This document shows positions 1 through 11,600 of a stretch of DNA of 64,000 nucleotides, piece after piece. The stretch spans positions 9,310,215-9,374,214 of the forward strand of contig OW028574.1 of the NCBI GenBank assembly GCA_932294295.1, given 5' to 3'. The notes under the pieces were generated by a model. That model was given only the letters and a program-made list of their open reading frames with translations. It did no database searches and was not told the origin of the DNA. The DNA comes from Alitta virens. Taxonomy: Eukaryota > Annelida > Polychaeta > Phyllodocida > Nereididae. The translations under genes were made by a program, and so were the position numbers. Within the stretch, counting starts at the first letter, position 1. Each line of letters begins with the position of its first letter.

Positions 1-698
1 AAAAGCTTCAGGATATATAGGGGTTTTACCTTTTTGTGTTCAGTTTCATTATACCCCACCACGACATTCTGAATATTACACGATAGACAAAAACTGATGA
101 TTTGATCGAACTTTGAACTCACAACCCGCCAGTCATCAAGCAAACACTATACCCACTGGGCCCAGCATCCATGATATTGCGCAAAGTGTGTAGGAAGAAC
201 AAAATGAGAAAATGGACGCATATAAGTGGAGAATCATGTTACACCCCCAGTCGTATGGCTGAGAGATTTGATGTGGGAAGTAGAAAGGCGGAAAGTGGGC
301 AGGAATTGTGGGTATGAAGGAACTTTGGGCAGGCAGGCATTGGGGAATCATGTGCACACTATGTCAGGCCTAAGACAATGCAGAGCACATGATTATGCTC
401 TATTAAGATTCAGGCTGTGCAAGGGAGGAGGTAAATACATTACTACATAATAGATGGCTTCACAAATCACGAAATTGAAGTGACATGCGCCACGAAAGGC
501 TGTGCCACGCATGCTGAGATATGTGCCTCCTGCCTGCCTGGAATGCAAAGTGATGCTGAAATGCTAGAGGGCCTCTTTTCAACTTGAATTCCACACCCTC
601 TTGTTTTGCAAAAGAATCGTTGTAGCTGAACGTGATCTGTCTCGGTCTATCTTTCGGTGATTCAACCACCTCGAACTAATACTTCGTTGAATGTATTA
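1..698. other. Unannotated single-copy stretch
   Basis: Open frames here are at most 74 codons and overlap on opposite strands (136-357 minus, 226-450 plus), as chance frames do. I see no repeat shared with the rest of the window and no RNA gene. Confidence 0.5.
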
Positions 699-883
699 CA
701 AATTCATAGAGTTGAAAACCAATGGCATTGTCTTGGAAGTTAAACTCCAGATGACGTCATGTGAATGTAAGACTCTCAAGGGCTGAGGGACTGCCTTATC
801 CAATGAGAGTCCTGGATTAAGATGACGTCCTCTGGAGTTTAGCTTCCAAGTCCAAGTGTATAGTTTCCAATTCTATGAATTTG
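699..883. repeat. 185-bp imperfect hairpin, MITE-like, with GACGTC in both arms
   Basis: The left arm (699 to about 781) is the reverse complement of the right arm (about 806-883), with a handful of mismatches and a short centre. The ends read CAAATTCATAG and CTATGAATTTG. Each arm carries the palindromic core GACGTC (753-758 and 824-829), and the left one forms a full cAMP-response-element match TGACGTCA. This architecture is typical of a fold-back MITE. No clear target-site duplication is visible and no second copy is in the window, so an isolated inverted duplication remains possible. Confidence 0.6.
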
Positions 884-1502
884 GCTGTAAAAGTGCCACT
901 AAACTTGAAGCATACTGCTCTGTTTCTGTTTTCAATAGTATTCAATACGAGTTAGTTTGTGGCTTTTGGCATACATGGTGGATTCAATGAAGCGAATAAC
1001 AGCAATAGGAAAATGATGAAAGACCCAAGGTGCAACAAGATAACATTGTTTGCTAGATGTGGCTTTCGTGTATTGATGGATAGACACTTGAGGAATGGCT
1101 GGAGATGTGCAGGGAGGCTGCTGGATGAGGACAGGGCTGCATCAGAATTCAAGTGCTGACCACGAGGATGCTCTGCGTGTGCTTCTCATGCCTAACTGAC
1201 CACAAGTGACCAGTGCAAATGAGCAGCCGAGCGCTCAATCAATTAGCGCATCAAATCAAGGGTGGACGTGTGCCACCAACAGACTGGTCAAACTGACCAT
1301 CCAAAGATGCAGCTTTGGGCAACAGCAAGATATGTCAGACAGCCAGAGGACTCTAATGTTGCTGTTTCCAGTGGACTATTCTTAATAAATGATGTTTCTA
1401 TTAGTATTAGTGTATTGCCTTATTTTTAACATCTAACCATGGAAACAATGAAATCATGGTTTCCATAGAAATGACTTCCCTTCACTCACCAAAAGTTTCA
1501 TT
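884..1502. other. Unannotated stretch with one small palindrome
   Basis: Overlapping 66-codon frames on both strands (952-1159) are chance-like. Around 1437-1467 a 9-10 bp inverted repeat (CATGGAAAC / GTTTCCAT) could form a small stem. Nothing else is recognisable. Confidence 0.4.
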
Positions 1503-1577
1503 GCGCAGTAATCGAATCCAGGACCCTTGGAAGATGGACAAAGTAGCGTCTCATCTCCCGTTAGACCACCTAGGCCC
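1503..1577 (-). repeat. tRNA-like SINE head (degenerate)
   Basis: Read on the minus strand this is about 75 nt with a box A-like TGGTCTAACGG near its start and a box B-like GATTCGATT near its end, at tRNA-like spacing. The terminal bases do not pair as an acceptor stem, so it is more likely a fossil tRNA-derived SINE head than a working tRNA gene. It is not an obvious copy of SINE-A. Confidence 0.4.
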
Positions 1578-4110
1578 AATTTCTTGCAACAAATACATGT
1601 TGTTCTGGCGGTAGTTTCTATGACATATTCTTGTGGCCGCAGCTGGTCTGTGTCTCCTTGATTGTGTTATCAGTCCCCAGTCATTTTCAAAAGGTAAAAT
1701 TTTCTTGTAGGTATTTCAAAGAAATTTTACACATCAAGTATTTCTAAAGTATATCACAGTTAAATGTGAGTTATGACAAGGGGGAAGGGGGGGGGGGGTT
1801 GTAACAATTATCTGTTCATATTTTTGAATTATCGGCGAGTTACCCTATTTTCGCTCACTCTTATATGTCTCAGTAGTAAGCACGTGCAGGAAATGCTTGA
1901 AGAGCGCCCCCTATGCCCTTGTGAGTAAAAGAACCCCCCTCAAATAATCTCTAAAGAGTAATTCAATAATATCTGCAGTCATATCGTAGTCCCAGAACTG
2001 CTGTTCAGTCAAATCTCTGTCCATGCTTTGTTATTGATAATACCAGGATGTATATGCATTTTTAATGGGATACAAATTATTTATTGGTGAAATTCACAAC
2101 CACGCATTTCTTTCGCGTGGCATTAGTCAATGAATGAATTTCAAATCGAGGAGATTTTGTGTGCGATTGAATGTAAGTGCTTGTTTGAGTTCAACAAGAA
2201 ACTATTTATTGACAAATTCATACAAGAAATGTTTGCCTTTGTAGTCTTCCAAATGAACGTTTTAAAAGAGCCTAAGGTTTATTCATCAAATAAAAGGTAT
2301 TTTTAGAACTTCCTAAGGTTCCAAAAACGTCTTAATTCCTGGCTCCTAGATGCATGGGATCAAGTTTTTGTGTTCTTATAGGCAACTGTTACGATACTTT
2401 TAATTGGCTAATTATTATTAGAGAAGACTTTATTGTTATACTTTACAATAAGGGCTATTTCGCCATAATGATCATTGTTTCACAAAAACTGAGTAGACAG
2501 TTGGCATTTAATGCATTGATGTAATGTTAAGTGCAATATTATTGCACATGTATCTAGTAGTATGATATACAAAAGACTAACATGTAGCTGTCACTTTTAT
2601 CCATGGTACAGCAACACAATGACTCAAAAAACTAAAATGTGTATCATATAACTCAGGGAAAATACATGTGGATAGGCTGGCAGGTACATATCATGAGACA
2701 CACAGAGCAGCATCTCAGCGTCCATGGAGTCAAAAAAGCAAAGGTCACAGTCACATTGATGTCACAAGAGCCAGAGAGAGCATCATCATCAGCCGCGGCA
2801 GCAGCAGCCCTAGCATCCCCAGGGCCTCATCACCCTCCTCTTTCTGAATACCCCCTTATTTCCGCCCTAACCTTACATAGCCCTATTAACACGTGCAATT
2901 ACACGCCACCCTCCCTGAGCCATTCAGGGAAAACCCCCCTGGGCAGCCCTGCCAGTCTGGGGAACTGGTCTGGGGTGCTGCAGATTGCACTAAAATGACA
3001 CACGAGTCTACAGTTATGGCAGCGTCTGCGAGTTTGGTGGTACAGCCACTATGCCTTGCTGTGTGGGTTTATACATGCAAAGAATACCTAGTGGTTTGGA
3101 AAAAGAATCTGTTGAAAGGGAGTATGTTTGCCACTGCTGTGACAATTCGGAGGTCCTAAATGTCAGTGGGCTGTGAGCAACAAGTTTTTTTTGGAAGAAC
3201 AAGGATGAAAGAATCATCGAAGCAAACCGCCCAGTTCAGGTAGCTCAGACGCATCAAAGTCGCCAAAACAGCTCAGCAGGAAAGTGACAGAATGACAGAA
3301 TGAAAAACTGCCAGATGAATAAGCTCGCGTGACCGCAAATTTTCACACTGCTGAGAGAGACAGCTTTTAAAGTTTGATCGTTAACGCCATCTTTAAAATA
3401 GAAACCGCATCCTGTCGCCTCAGACTTGGTGATATTAAGTAACTGACTCAACTCAAGGTGACAGTACCTGTGAAGTCTTATGTAATATTACGCAGTTTTT
3501 GACATGTGATGCTGTGATGGAAAGACCTCCGCAAAACATCCCCAAGACCTGTGATTATTGAGCTATGATTATTGAGCTATAAGGGATCTTTGAAGCCTCC
3601 TCCTGTTTCCCTGCTTTGGACGGCCTAATGTGCACAGGAAATGACCCGATTATGATATGAAAGGTCATCATGCGCTTCCGGTGAGCAAAAGGCCAATCTT
3701 GTTTGTGGCGACCTCTGGTGCTTAATCCCCCGTGAAATAACTTCTTATCCTCTCCAGGGCCCCCCCCCCCCCCCCCGTATTCATGTGCCAATGAAAGTAG
3801 GACCCGGGCAGCTTTAATAAGGAAAAGTAGTCCTTAACTGAGAAGTGTACATGTTGTCATGGATACATGTTGCTATGGTTACCTGTTTGATGCTACAATG
3901 TCACTCTTGCCTCGTTGCCCGCTACTCTGCCTTTGATCTCACATAACACCGTGAAATGACAATGCTTTTGTGATGGATCAAAAGAAAGAAAAGTTTTTGC
4001 GTTTTTAGGTATTAAAGTAGAACAGGAGTGCATCAAAATACACCATAGCTTCAGCCAAGTGGCTTCTAGCTGGAATTGAACTCATGAAGAATGGGTTCTA
4101 CGCGAACTAT
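1578..4110. other. Unannotated AT-rich stretch with short homopolymer tracts
   Basis: It contains a G run at 1787-1798, a CAG-rich patch near 2790-2815, a 14-bp tandem repeat TGATTATTGAGCTA (3552-3579) and a 17-bp C run (3760-3776). The 119-codon frame at 2639-2998 crosses the CAG patch and shows no family signature. Confidence 0.4.
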
Positions 4111-4117
4111 TAAAGAT

Positions 4118-4535
4118 GCTGAGCAATAGAGTCTTTTCACTGAACAGCCCTGATTTCAGCAAGACATAAGTATTTCCTCTTCTCTTATTACTCATTTTGC
4201 TTTTCAGACATACACTAATGGACTTTAATAACGCATAGGTAAAAACATGTTGTACAAAACCCGAGATAATGCGTTTTTAAAGTCCATTAGTGTAGTAGGT
4301 TATAACAAACTGATTCCACAAATATAACTTTCTCAGAAAAATAATAAACATCAACTAAATGATAAAGTGTCAAATATACATTAAAATGCACTAAAAATAC
4401 TGCAGCTAGGATGCACTTTGCTTCAGCCAATCACAGCCAAGGGTGGGAACTTTTTCAGAATCGCAGTATTCTGTTTTAGCCACCTGGTGGAAATACAAAG
4501 AACCTTCCGTTAAAATCCATTATTGTAGAACATTA
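4118..4535 (+). mobile_element. Family C element, copy 1 (interrupted by an 80-bp MITE)
   Basis: It aligns along its length with 34140-34470 (minus) and 40325-40545 (plus). Shared blocks include GAGTCTTTTCACTGAACAG, TGCACTTTGCTTCAGCCAAT and CACCTGGTGGAAATA. Three dispersed copies make it an interspersed repeat. It has no long open frame, so it is probably a non-autonomous DNA element. Its right end reads CCATTATTG followed by TA, resembling in reverse complement the terminus of the 80-bp element inserted in it. The exact ends are uncertain. Confidence 0.6.
4213..4292. mobile_element. 80-bp TA-flanked MITE inserted in Family C
   Basis: Near-perfect terminal inverted repeats of about 24 bp begin CACTAATGGACTTTAA on the left and end TTAAAGTCCATTAGTG on the right. 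TA dinucleotides flank both sides (4211-4212 and 4293-4294). The related Family C copy at 34.1-34.5 kb reads through the same junction with only one TA, which gives an empty-site comparison. TA duplication is typical of the Tc1/mariner superfamily; assigning this element there is inference. Confidence 0.8.
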
Positions 4536-5596
4536 TAATCGTAAAATTCTAGTCTAGGCTAAGCAGAATACTGCTTGGTTCGATGGTGTGTGTTTTTGGC
4601 AATGATGAAGTAACAATCCACAAAACCTCCACCCTGTTTGATACCTGATATCCAATATGATATGGCAGGAGATTTCGTGCTGGAAACTGCTAGGGTGGAG
4701 CATTGGGCTAATTCGCTTGCCGTGCTAATGAGATTATGCAATATCTTTAGGATAGATTGGCCAAGGTCAACTCAGCTGGTAGGCTGCTTTGCCAGGCCTA
4801 CTCTCCCTTCCAGCGTTGCTCTGGAGTACATATTTATGTTCTGTTTATAGCAATTAGCTGAAGTTCTACATATTTGATACATAGATATCAGTCGAGGCCA
4901 AATCTGAAAAGTGATTCAACAGTAGGTAAACATTTTGTATAGACGTGGTCACACACACAACATATGCGAAGGGTGTTTTGTGGCTGCTGTATTGTGGAAG
5001 CCAAGTAGCCAAGCTTGAGTCTCTTTCAACTGGCCAGTAGGAAGTCATTGCAACAAACACTGTGAAATCAACAACAGCTGAAAAATGATTTCTAACCAGA
5101 CTGTTTACTTTAGTACGACTGTGTGGTCATAAGATACAACTAACGTCCCATAATTTCATTTAAATATTTACTTAGCAACATCAGTTGAATAGTATTGTTC
5201 GAGATCTTTTCATTCGTTTTGTGTATTTATTAGTGTCTGAACTGCACTCAGTGACAGCCTTCTACTCTATAGTAATAAGTCAGCCAGGTGGTGGTGGTGG
5301 TGGTGGCCAGTTGCACACAGATTGCTTGCTGGCCAAGGTAGATATTTGCATCTCCCACCTATAAACGTTTATCAATGCATCAGCAGGTCACATGCATTTG
5401 TTCATTCTGTTGCAGCAGCTGGTTAGTTGGGGGGCTAAAGTGATGCTAATGACCAAGGTTCCCGAGCAACAAATGAGTATCTCTAAGCATGATATACAAA
5501 TGTACTTAATATGATATATTCGCGAATTTAGCCAAGGATAACCTACATATATGTCCAGAGAGAATTAATTACCTTTTATCAAATTTGGACTATCTA
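4536..5596. other. Unannotated stretch with a (TGG)n tract
   Basis: A (GGT)n tract of about 18 bp sits at 5289-5307. The open frames (60-70 codons, both strands) carry no recognisable domain. Confidence 0.4.
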
Positions 5597-5684
5597 TCCC
5601 TTGCAATGAAACATATGACCTAATCAAGCCAGAGCCTTTCTCCCTTGCAATTACACCTATGACCTGATCAAGCATGAGCCTTTC
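5597..5684. repeat. Tandem duplication of a 44-bp unit
   Basis: Two adjacent 44-bp units (5597-5640 and 5641-5684) both begin TCCCTTGCAAT and end GAGCCTTTC, with several substitutions between them. It is a small, old local duplication with no coding content. Confidence 0.75.
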
Positions 5685-6540
5685 TCATCTGCAGCATATA
5701 CCAAGCCCATCTTCGATATCATTGTGAGCTCATCTTATTTCTGTTCTATGATTAAAGAGTTTATTTTTGTTTTTGTTTTTTTTCATTGCAAATTTACCAA
5801 TGAACTGTGTCACATTGGTTGAGAATAGTGATCCCAAATTAAATTAAATTGGCAGCTGTCACACTCTTGTACTTAGCCTGTTGTGACAACGCTCCACAGA
5901 TAACCCGTTGTTGCAACAACCAGACCTCGATAAATATTGCTTTTCCACAACTGGCTCAAGTGTTCGGTTGAGAAATGTTGCAAAATATATTTATGGAGCT
6001 TTCGGGTCTTAAATCGTAACTTCATTGAGATCCGTGTAATATATTGAGTAATATATATGGTAGTCCTGCTGTGAAGGTAAATTGGTCAATATTGAAATGA
6101 ATTGAACAATGTTGTCAAATGATATGCATCATAATTCAAACATCAGAATATGTGATTCATGATGAATGGAAATATTATGAAGTCGTGCATTTGGCCTGAA
6201 ACGTTCAAATCTGTTATATATTGAAATAAGAAGTTTCTATTTAGTTATCAGATTTTCGTAAATTCTTAATTTCTCATCCCTGATCTAACAGTGCATTTAG
6301 TCCAAAAAGCAATTTATCCATTCTGATATATGCCAGGACAGAATCATCTTTGGCTGCTCTTTAATCTACCGCTATTAATTGACTATTTCGAAATTCATAT
6401 GAATATGAATAATAAACAGCATTGATTGATTGATTGTAACAAATCAGTTTTATTTAACTTTTCCCATGGCTCTAAGGATAACTATATAATCATGTAGAGA
6501 ACAGTATAAAAAAATGTGAAATTGATATCAAACTGGAATA
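5685..6540. other. AT-rich stretch with a possible retroelement tail
   Basis: Near 6405-6437 an AATAATAAACAG segment runs into (ATTG)n. A polyadenylation-like motif followed by a simple repeat is a common retroelement 3-prime end. No coding remnant is visible upstream, so this is only suggestive. Confidence 0.25.
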
Positions 6541-6544
6541 TAAA

Positions 6545-7050
6545 TACACTGTAAAAAGTTTCCGTAGTTTTCTTACAGCACGCTATTGTACAATTTTTAT
6601 AGCAAGATAATCTTCCCTTAGGCGTAATACTATACATTTACAGTTGAGGTAAGGAAAATGGCAGTCTATCATAATTTATACACTAGACTGCCATAAAACA
6701 GGCCAAATCTACCATACAATCTTTCACCCCGTATTCTTTGGAAAGATACTGTAAAAACACTGTACACCATGATACCGCGGCATTTTATGGTAAGATACAG
6801 TAAATCTCATCTTTAGTATGATAAGTAAAATGTATACCCAACATTGGCTTATTATAAGGGCTCATTGACAGTATTTAAGATTTTACGGTAAGCAATCATT
6901 ACACTTAAGAGATGCATGTGGCGTAATTTTACGGCAAACATCCGTTTTCCTCTTTCACAGTTGACCAACTTGCAACTGTAATTTTTGCAGCAAGATACTG
7001 TGCAAAAATTCGCCAGCAAGATGCAGTAAAAACTACAGAAAGTGAAAATG
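6545..7050. repeat. Degenerate TTACAGTA/TACTGTAAAA-rich repeat
   Basis: Variants of ACTGTAAAA, TTTACAGT, AGATACTGTAAAAA and TTTTACGGTAAG recur irregularly across about 500 bp in both orientations. This looks like a decayed composite of short inverted-repeat elements rather than a regular satellite. A shorter tract of similar wording lies at 21070-21260. No period could be fixed by eye. Confidence 0.45.
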
Positions 7051-7069
7051 TGGTGCATTTAATATTTTT

Positions 7070-8340
7070 TAATTAAAATATGGATAATGAAGTGATTTAA
7101 CTTTGAGTGCGCGTGTTAATTCGAATTCTGTATGAAATTCATAGCACAAATCTCATCCCAAACAATCGTGCCTGGTAATACTTCATCATGTTGCGGAGTT
7201 GCATTTGTTTGCCTCCAACACCTGCCGACCTGACCCACAAACAGAGAGTTAGCATGAGGGCAAACACAGGCAAAGACTAAAGTTGGTTGAGCTGTCTTGC
7301 TAAGCCAGTTTGCCATGCAAAATCTCCATGAATTACTCCCAAGTCTCTTGGTCTGATGTAACACATGCATGTGAAACTGGATACTTCCCTCCATAAAAAT
7401 AACATCAAAGTATTCTTTTTGGATTTTGTGGCGTATTTTTTTGGTCTATTTCCCTACTGATGTTGCATTACCACTGATGATCAGTCCATAGTTAGTTTTA
7501 TCCAAAGATGTTCTTTTGTCTTTTCGGCAATTTGCCTTGTTTTATATGCATGGTAACATTTTATGATTTTGTCCATTTTTTTTTTTTTGGTCAATTACAC
7601 GAGAATGCTCCTTGTTGAATGCCCAAGACTCAATCAGGCCAGCGTTATGCAATTCATCATGACGTCACAATGCTCTCATAATGACTACAAACAATGACTC
7701 GGCTCTCATTGTCCACACTCCTGCATATTCATTGCTGCTTGTGTTTGCCAGGCGACTCCCCAGTTCTTGCTAATATTGTCTAACTTAATGAAAAATCATG
7801 CGCCTAGGAAGAAGTTTTGATTGTGTTTATAATGTTTTGTTGACAATGTCTAGAAGGTAAACAAGATCCAAATCAAACGGGCGAGGGAGCATTAAGACTC
7901 TGATTCTTGTAAATTAAATGAAGTCCGACAGGAACATGTTTCATGCAGCCAACTTGCCATGTAGCTTTATGTTAAAAAACCACAATAACTATAGAACGAA
8001 ATCCCAGTGGAATCAAGAGTGGGCAACTTGAAATATGAATTACAACATGACTGGCGAGTAATTTGCTTCGGAATATGTAGCATGCCAGAAGTAATAGAAC
8101 GGGCTCCCATTTTTCTCCAAATTTAATTACACAGATTAAGAGCTTTTGTGTCGTTAATTTAAGAAAATATATGTTCTTTTTCGGCAACATATTGTTCTCA
8201 TATGTAGACTTAATTGGAAATGGAAGTCATGTAAAATTCTTAGTGAGGATTTTTTTGCTGTCCCATTCAGTGGTAGTAGCTCAATGGTTGGAGTGTTTTT
8301 GATAGGTTTGAGGTTATTGTATAGCATTGTCTCAATGATA
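7070..8340. other. Unannotated stretch with one CRE motif
   Basis: A perfect TGACGTCA lies at 7660-7667 in locally less AT-rich sequence. A T run is at about 7577-7590. The open frames reach at most 92 codons and show no domain. Confidence 0.35.
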
Positions 8341-8342
8341 GA

Positions 8343-8600
8343 GGTCTGAAGCTTAGTCAGCTTATATGACCATATGACTAAGGTAGACGTAATGATGAGA
8401 TGATTAACTTGGATCCACACCATCTTACACATTTACCCCATGGGTGGGGTATTTTATTACTTGCCTCAGCATAGGCACTGAGTACAAGGCACCTCCAATT
8501 TAACATCTCATGCAATCGTCATCCAGCTGGGATGTAGCTCATGAAGGGTGTCCTGGCTGTGGTTCATGCCTGGGAACTTCAGCAGAGAGGGCCTTAGCAA
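8343..8600 (-). mobile_element. SINE-B copy 1
   Basis: On the minus strand it matches the SINE-B body seen at 19.0 and 59.4 kb: ATGAGCT...ATCCCAGCTGG, then CTCAGTG...TATGCTGAG and GGTGTGGATCC, ending TATAAGCTGACTAAGC. The tRNA-like head (8560-8600) is too degenerate for a clean box A. No target-site duplication was found. Confidence 0.65.
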
Positions 8601-8774
8601 TGAGAATGAAGAAAATACGGAGATGCACTTGTTTTGTGATCAGTTGAAAAAGTCTCATGCATGACCTGATCACGGAAGGGTGGGGCTATGTCACTTTTCG
8701 TCAGCATTTTGTGATGATCTGCTATATATATTATGCATTTGATAACGAATAGATAAAGCCCATCATATTGAATC

Positions 8775-9368
8775 TCAAGTCCATGCATATGCTAGCTTTC
8801 TTAGACTCATAGCCAAGAGTATTTTGCTGCACTTTAGAAGGGCTAAATCAGGGGCTGAGAGGTCATTCTGGTGACCTTGGTCCTTGTAGTTGCTTGTGCT
8901 TGTCAAGTTGCCCCGCCCTGGGGTCTGTTTTGGATCAGGGACACATAAAGCGGCCAGCCCGCGAAATGGCCCTGATTTCATTAAGCTAATCTGAATGGCT
9001 GGCTGGCAGAGGCTGTCTTGCCTCCCAAAACCTCCTTCACCTGCTACAATCACAATGCTCTTTGTACTCTTTAATATGGTGGAGAATTCGCTAAGGAAAC
9101 CTGAGCAAGAAAGGCTATTGTTGGAATTGTTGGAGTTGAGGAATGTGTTGCTTTTGTATGTGCAGGGTGTATACACCCAGTGGGATTGTAGTGCATTGCA
9201 CTGAGATTGATTTAAATCCTTCTCTTGAGAAGCACGAACAGTTTCAAACTGTTTCTGAACTATTGGAGATCTATTGTTGTTGCCCTTAATGTTGTCCTCG
9301 ATGCTCTTAGCGCTATTGAGTATTATGTGCTTAACTGTAGATTTAACATTTCCACGCTTTCTGCGCAC
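8775..9368 (-). other. 197-codon open frame, unrecognised
   Basis: This is the longest open frame in the window that is not made of simple repeats. The predicted product begins MRRKRGNVKSTVKH, is Asn/Ser/Lys-rich, and shows no signal peptide, membrane segment, zinc-binding pattern or catalytic motif that I can identify. Overlapping plus-strand frames (8995-9204, 9225-9422) also stay open. It could be chance, part of an exon, or a decayed element ORF. No splice or promoter context supports it. Confidence 0.15.
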
Positions 9369-9469
9369 TTTACCATTACATCCTTGACAGGCAAATTCAG
9401 AGTCTTTCTAAATCCTTGGTGAGTTTTCAGCCTTGGACAAGGAGTAAGCCACTGGGGCTGATGAGCTTA

Positions 9470-9547
9470 CAGTTAGTTTCATTAAACAGAAGTTGTCTAG
9501 CTTTGTCTAGGTTCAATTTGACAGGCCCCTTTTAATCAAGCTAACTG
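9470..9547 (+). mobile_element. MITE-2 copy 1, 78-bp internal-deletion derivative
   Basis: It begins CAGTTAGTTTCATTAA and ends CTAACTG with TA on both sides (9468-9469 and 9548-9549). Its interior (AGAAGTTGTCTAGCTTTG) matches only the right third of the longer copies at 13-14 and 55 kb, so most of the element is deleted while both termini survive. Confidence 0.75.
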
Positions 9548-10730
9548 TACATCATTGCCAGGTGCCCATTGCACCTGGTAGGGTGAGGCAGTGGTTGCAG
9601 GAGGATATGCCCAACTCCTCTATAACAATGGTAACAGGGGATTAACAGAGATCCCCTAACTCATTTAATATCATGATGCCTTGAAACCACTTACAACGCA
9701 TTAGAAGACCTCTGTTTCAAGCTACTACCTTACAACATCTCTTTACCAGATATCCAACGCAGACAATTATTGATTTTTTACATGCTTCTTGTTTCTACTA
9801 CCAAATATAGATAACCAATCTTAACATAGAGAGCCTCTACATAGCCCACTGAGGTGCTGATGAGTCGTTAAACAATAACACACACACACACACACATGAT
9901 GCCTTGAACTGAAATGTAGATATGGAGAAAATAAATACATCATAAAGAAAATGGGAAATGCAAGGAAGACACATACTCTGTGACGAGCTATATGTTGTGG
10001 CAGTTTTTCCACTCCACCTACATAAGGAATGTCTTATAGCCAGAAGAGGCGTCCGTCTTGCGCTCTCTAAATCATACGCGATTTCCCTTGGTGCCTTTGC
10101 CACTCCTGGATAAAAACATACCTTTGTGGAGCTCGTAATGTATTGTATCTCCATTTGTGCTTGACAGTGCAAATCCATTTTGCCGCTAAGATTTATGCGA
10201 CTGTGAAATTCTTTGCTTTTGCTAAGCGAAAGTCAACTAGGAGAAGGAGAAATTATGGCTGTGGTTTGGGAGAGGCTTTCAAGCCATGATTTTCCCTGAT
10301 ATGTGTAGCCTGCCCTTCCTTGTGAACGTTTGAGGAGATTTTTCTTACTCTTTTTGGTGTTCTAAGGCGAATGCCAACATGCAGGGACATAGCGAGTGGC
10401 CTTGAGGTAATCCTAAGTAAACGCCAGTAGCAAGAAGTAACTCAGTCTGACAAGAGAACTGCCTTCATGAAGGTTTTCCTGTTTAAGACATACATTCATT
10501 CTGACCACAAGGACAGCGGACAATCACTGGACATCCAGGGGTAGCAGTGATGAACCTGACCATTAATTTGACACACAAGGATAGAAGCCAAATTAACGTT
10601 CGTATTGGCATTAATGTATAACGGGGATCTATAGATGTTGCAATTCGGGTCTACGAATAATTGTTAAAGCAATTTACTAGCATGAAAAGCATAGAAAAAA
10701 TATCTCACAAAGAACCTGCATGTCAGCGAA
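9548..10730. other. Unannotated stretch with a (CA)n tract
   Basis: An (AC)n tract of about 18 bp lies at 9878-9895, just after a GTTAAACAATAA motif. That resembles a retroelement tail, but nothing upstream confirms one. Frames of 113 and 63 codons on the minus strand run through it. Confidence 0.35.
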
Positions 10731-10732
10731 TA

Positions 10733-11095
10733 CAGTTAGTTTCCTTAAAAACGGCCTGTCAAATTGAACCTAGACCAAGCTAGACAACTTCTGGTATACG
10801 ATGCTACCTGCCACTGTCTGGTTATAGCTGGTTACTCAAAGTCAGATCTATAAGTACGTGCAGCACCATTTGGTGCATAAGTTGAGAGTTATGCATATTT
10901 GTAATCTTTTGTTGAAAAGATGCATGTCGATTGCACATACATATTTATGATATATTAGTTACATTTCTTACATTTACCAAGGTTTATAGTTTTTCAGTTG
11001 TGGTAGTTTAAGCCGACTATAAGATAGAAGTAGACAGAAACGGCTGGCTTTAGCCAGTTAAAGCTACAGCCAGGAATAGGTGGCTATAGCTAAGT
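10733..11095 (-). mobile_element. MITE-2 copy 2, long subfamily
   Basis: It starts CAGTTAGTTTCCTTAAA after a TA (10731-10732) and runs through the family blocks TTTACCAAGGTTTATA, TTAAGCCGACTAT and GGCTGGCTTTAGCCAG. The far terminus is eroded. It shares with the 54.9-kb copy an internal block around GCACCATTTGGTGC (about 10865) that is missing from the shorter copies, so there are at least two subfamilies. No open frame spans it. Confidence 0.75.
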
Positions 11096-11546
11096 ATAAA
11101 CATAAGATTCGGCCATATACAGTAATTTTTCATTACTCGCAATTACAATCCAGATGCTCACGTGGTAACGAGAACAAAGCGATAGGGTGTGACCTCGAAG
11201 GATAACCTCTAGATGGGCCCTCCCTAGATCTGTCACAGGATGGACCTCACAAGACCCCACAGAGGGCCAGGAGGATCTCACAGAGGGCCAGGAAGATCTC
11301 AGAGAGCCCTGTGATGTGGCTGGGGGTCATTGGCGGGACAGGACCTAGTGACATGGGGGACAGGGCTTAGTCACCGTGAAACACCCTCCCCACATTGCTG
11401 TTCAAGGCCATGATCTAAACAGTCTAGTAAGATCTAGACACAATTGTGTGATCAATTACTAGAGACTTGGTTGGCATCTAGGTTTATATCAATGTTATTT
11501 TTGAAGTTGTATGTCTAATTGCTGCTGGTACAATGCATTGCCAGTG

Positions 11547-11600
11547 TTTATGACCAGCAGCTGCCATAGGCAGACGCAATGATGAAATGATGAAATGAAA
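11547..11600 (-). mobile_element. SINE-B fragment
   Basis: TTATGACCAGCAGCTGCC followed by AGGCAGACGCAATGATGA matches the 3-prime part of SINE-B at 59.4 kb (TATATGACCAGCTGCCAGAG...). Only about 55 bp is retained. Confidence 0.55.

Noticed and set aside
2639..2998. 119-codon frame with an Ala-rich stretch
   Set aside because: The Ala run comes from a short CAG tract, a second frame overlaps it in another phase, and no family signature is visible.
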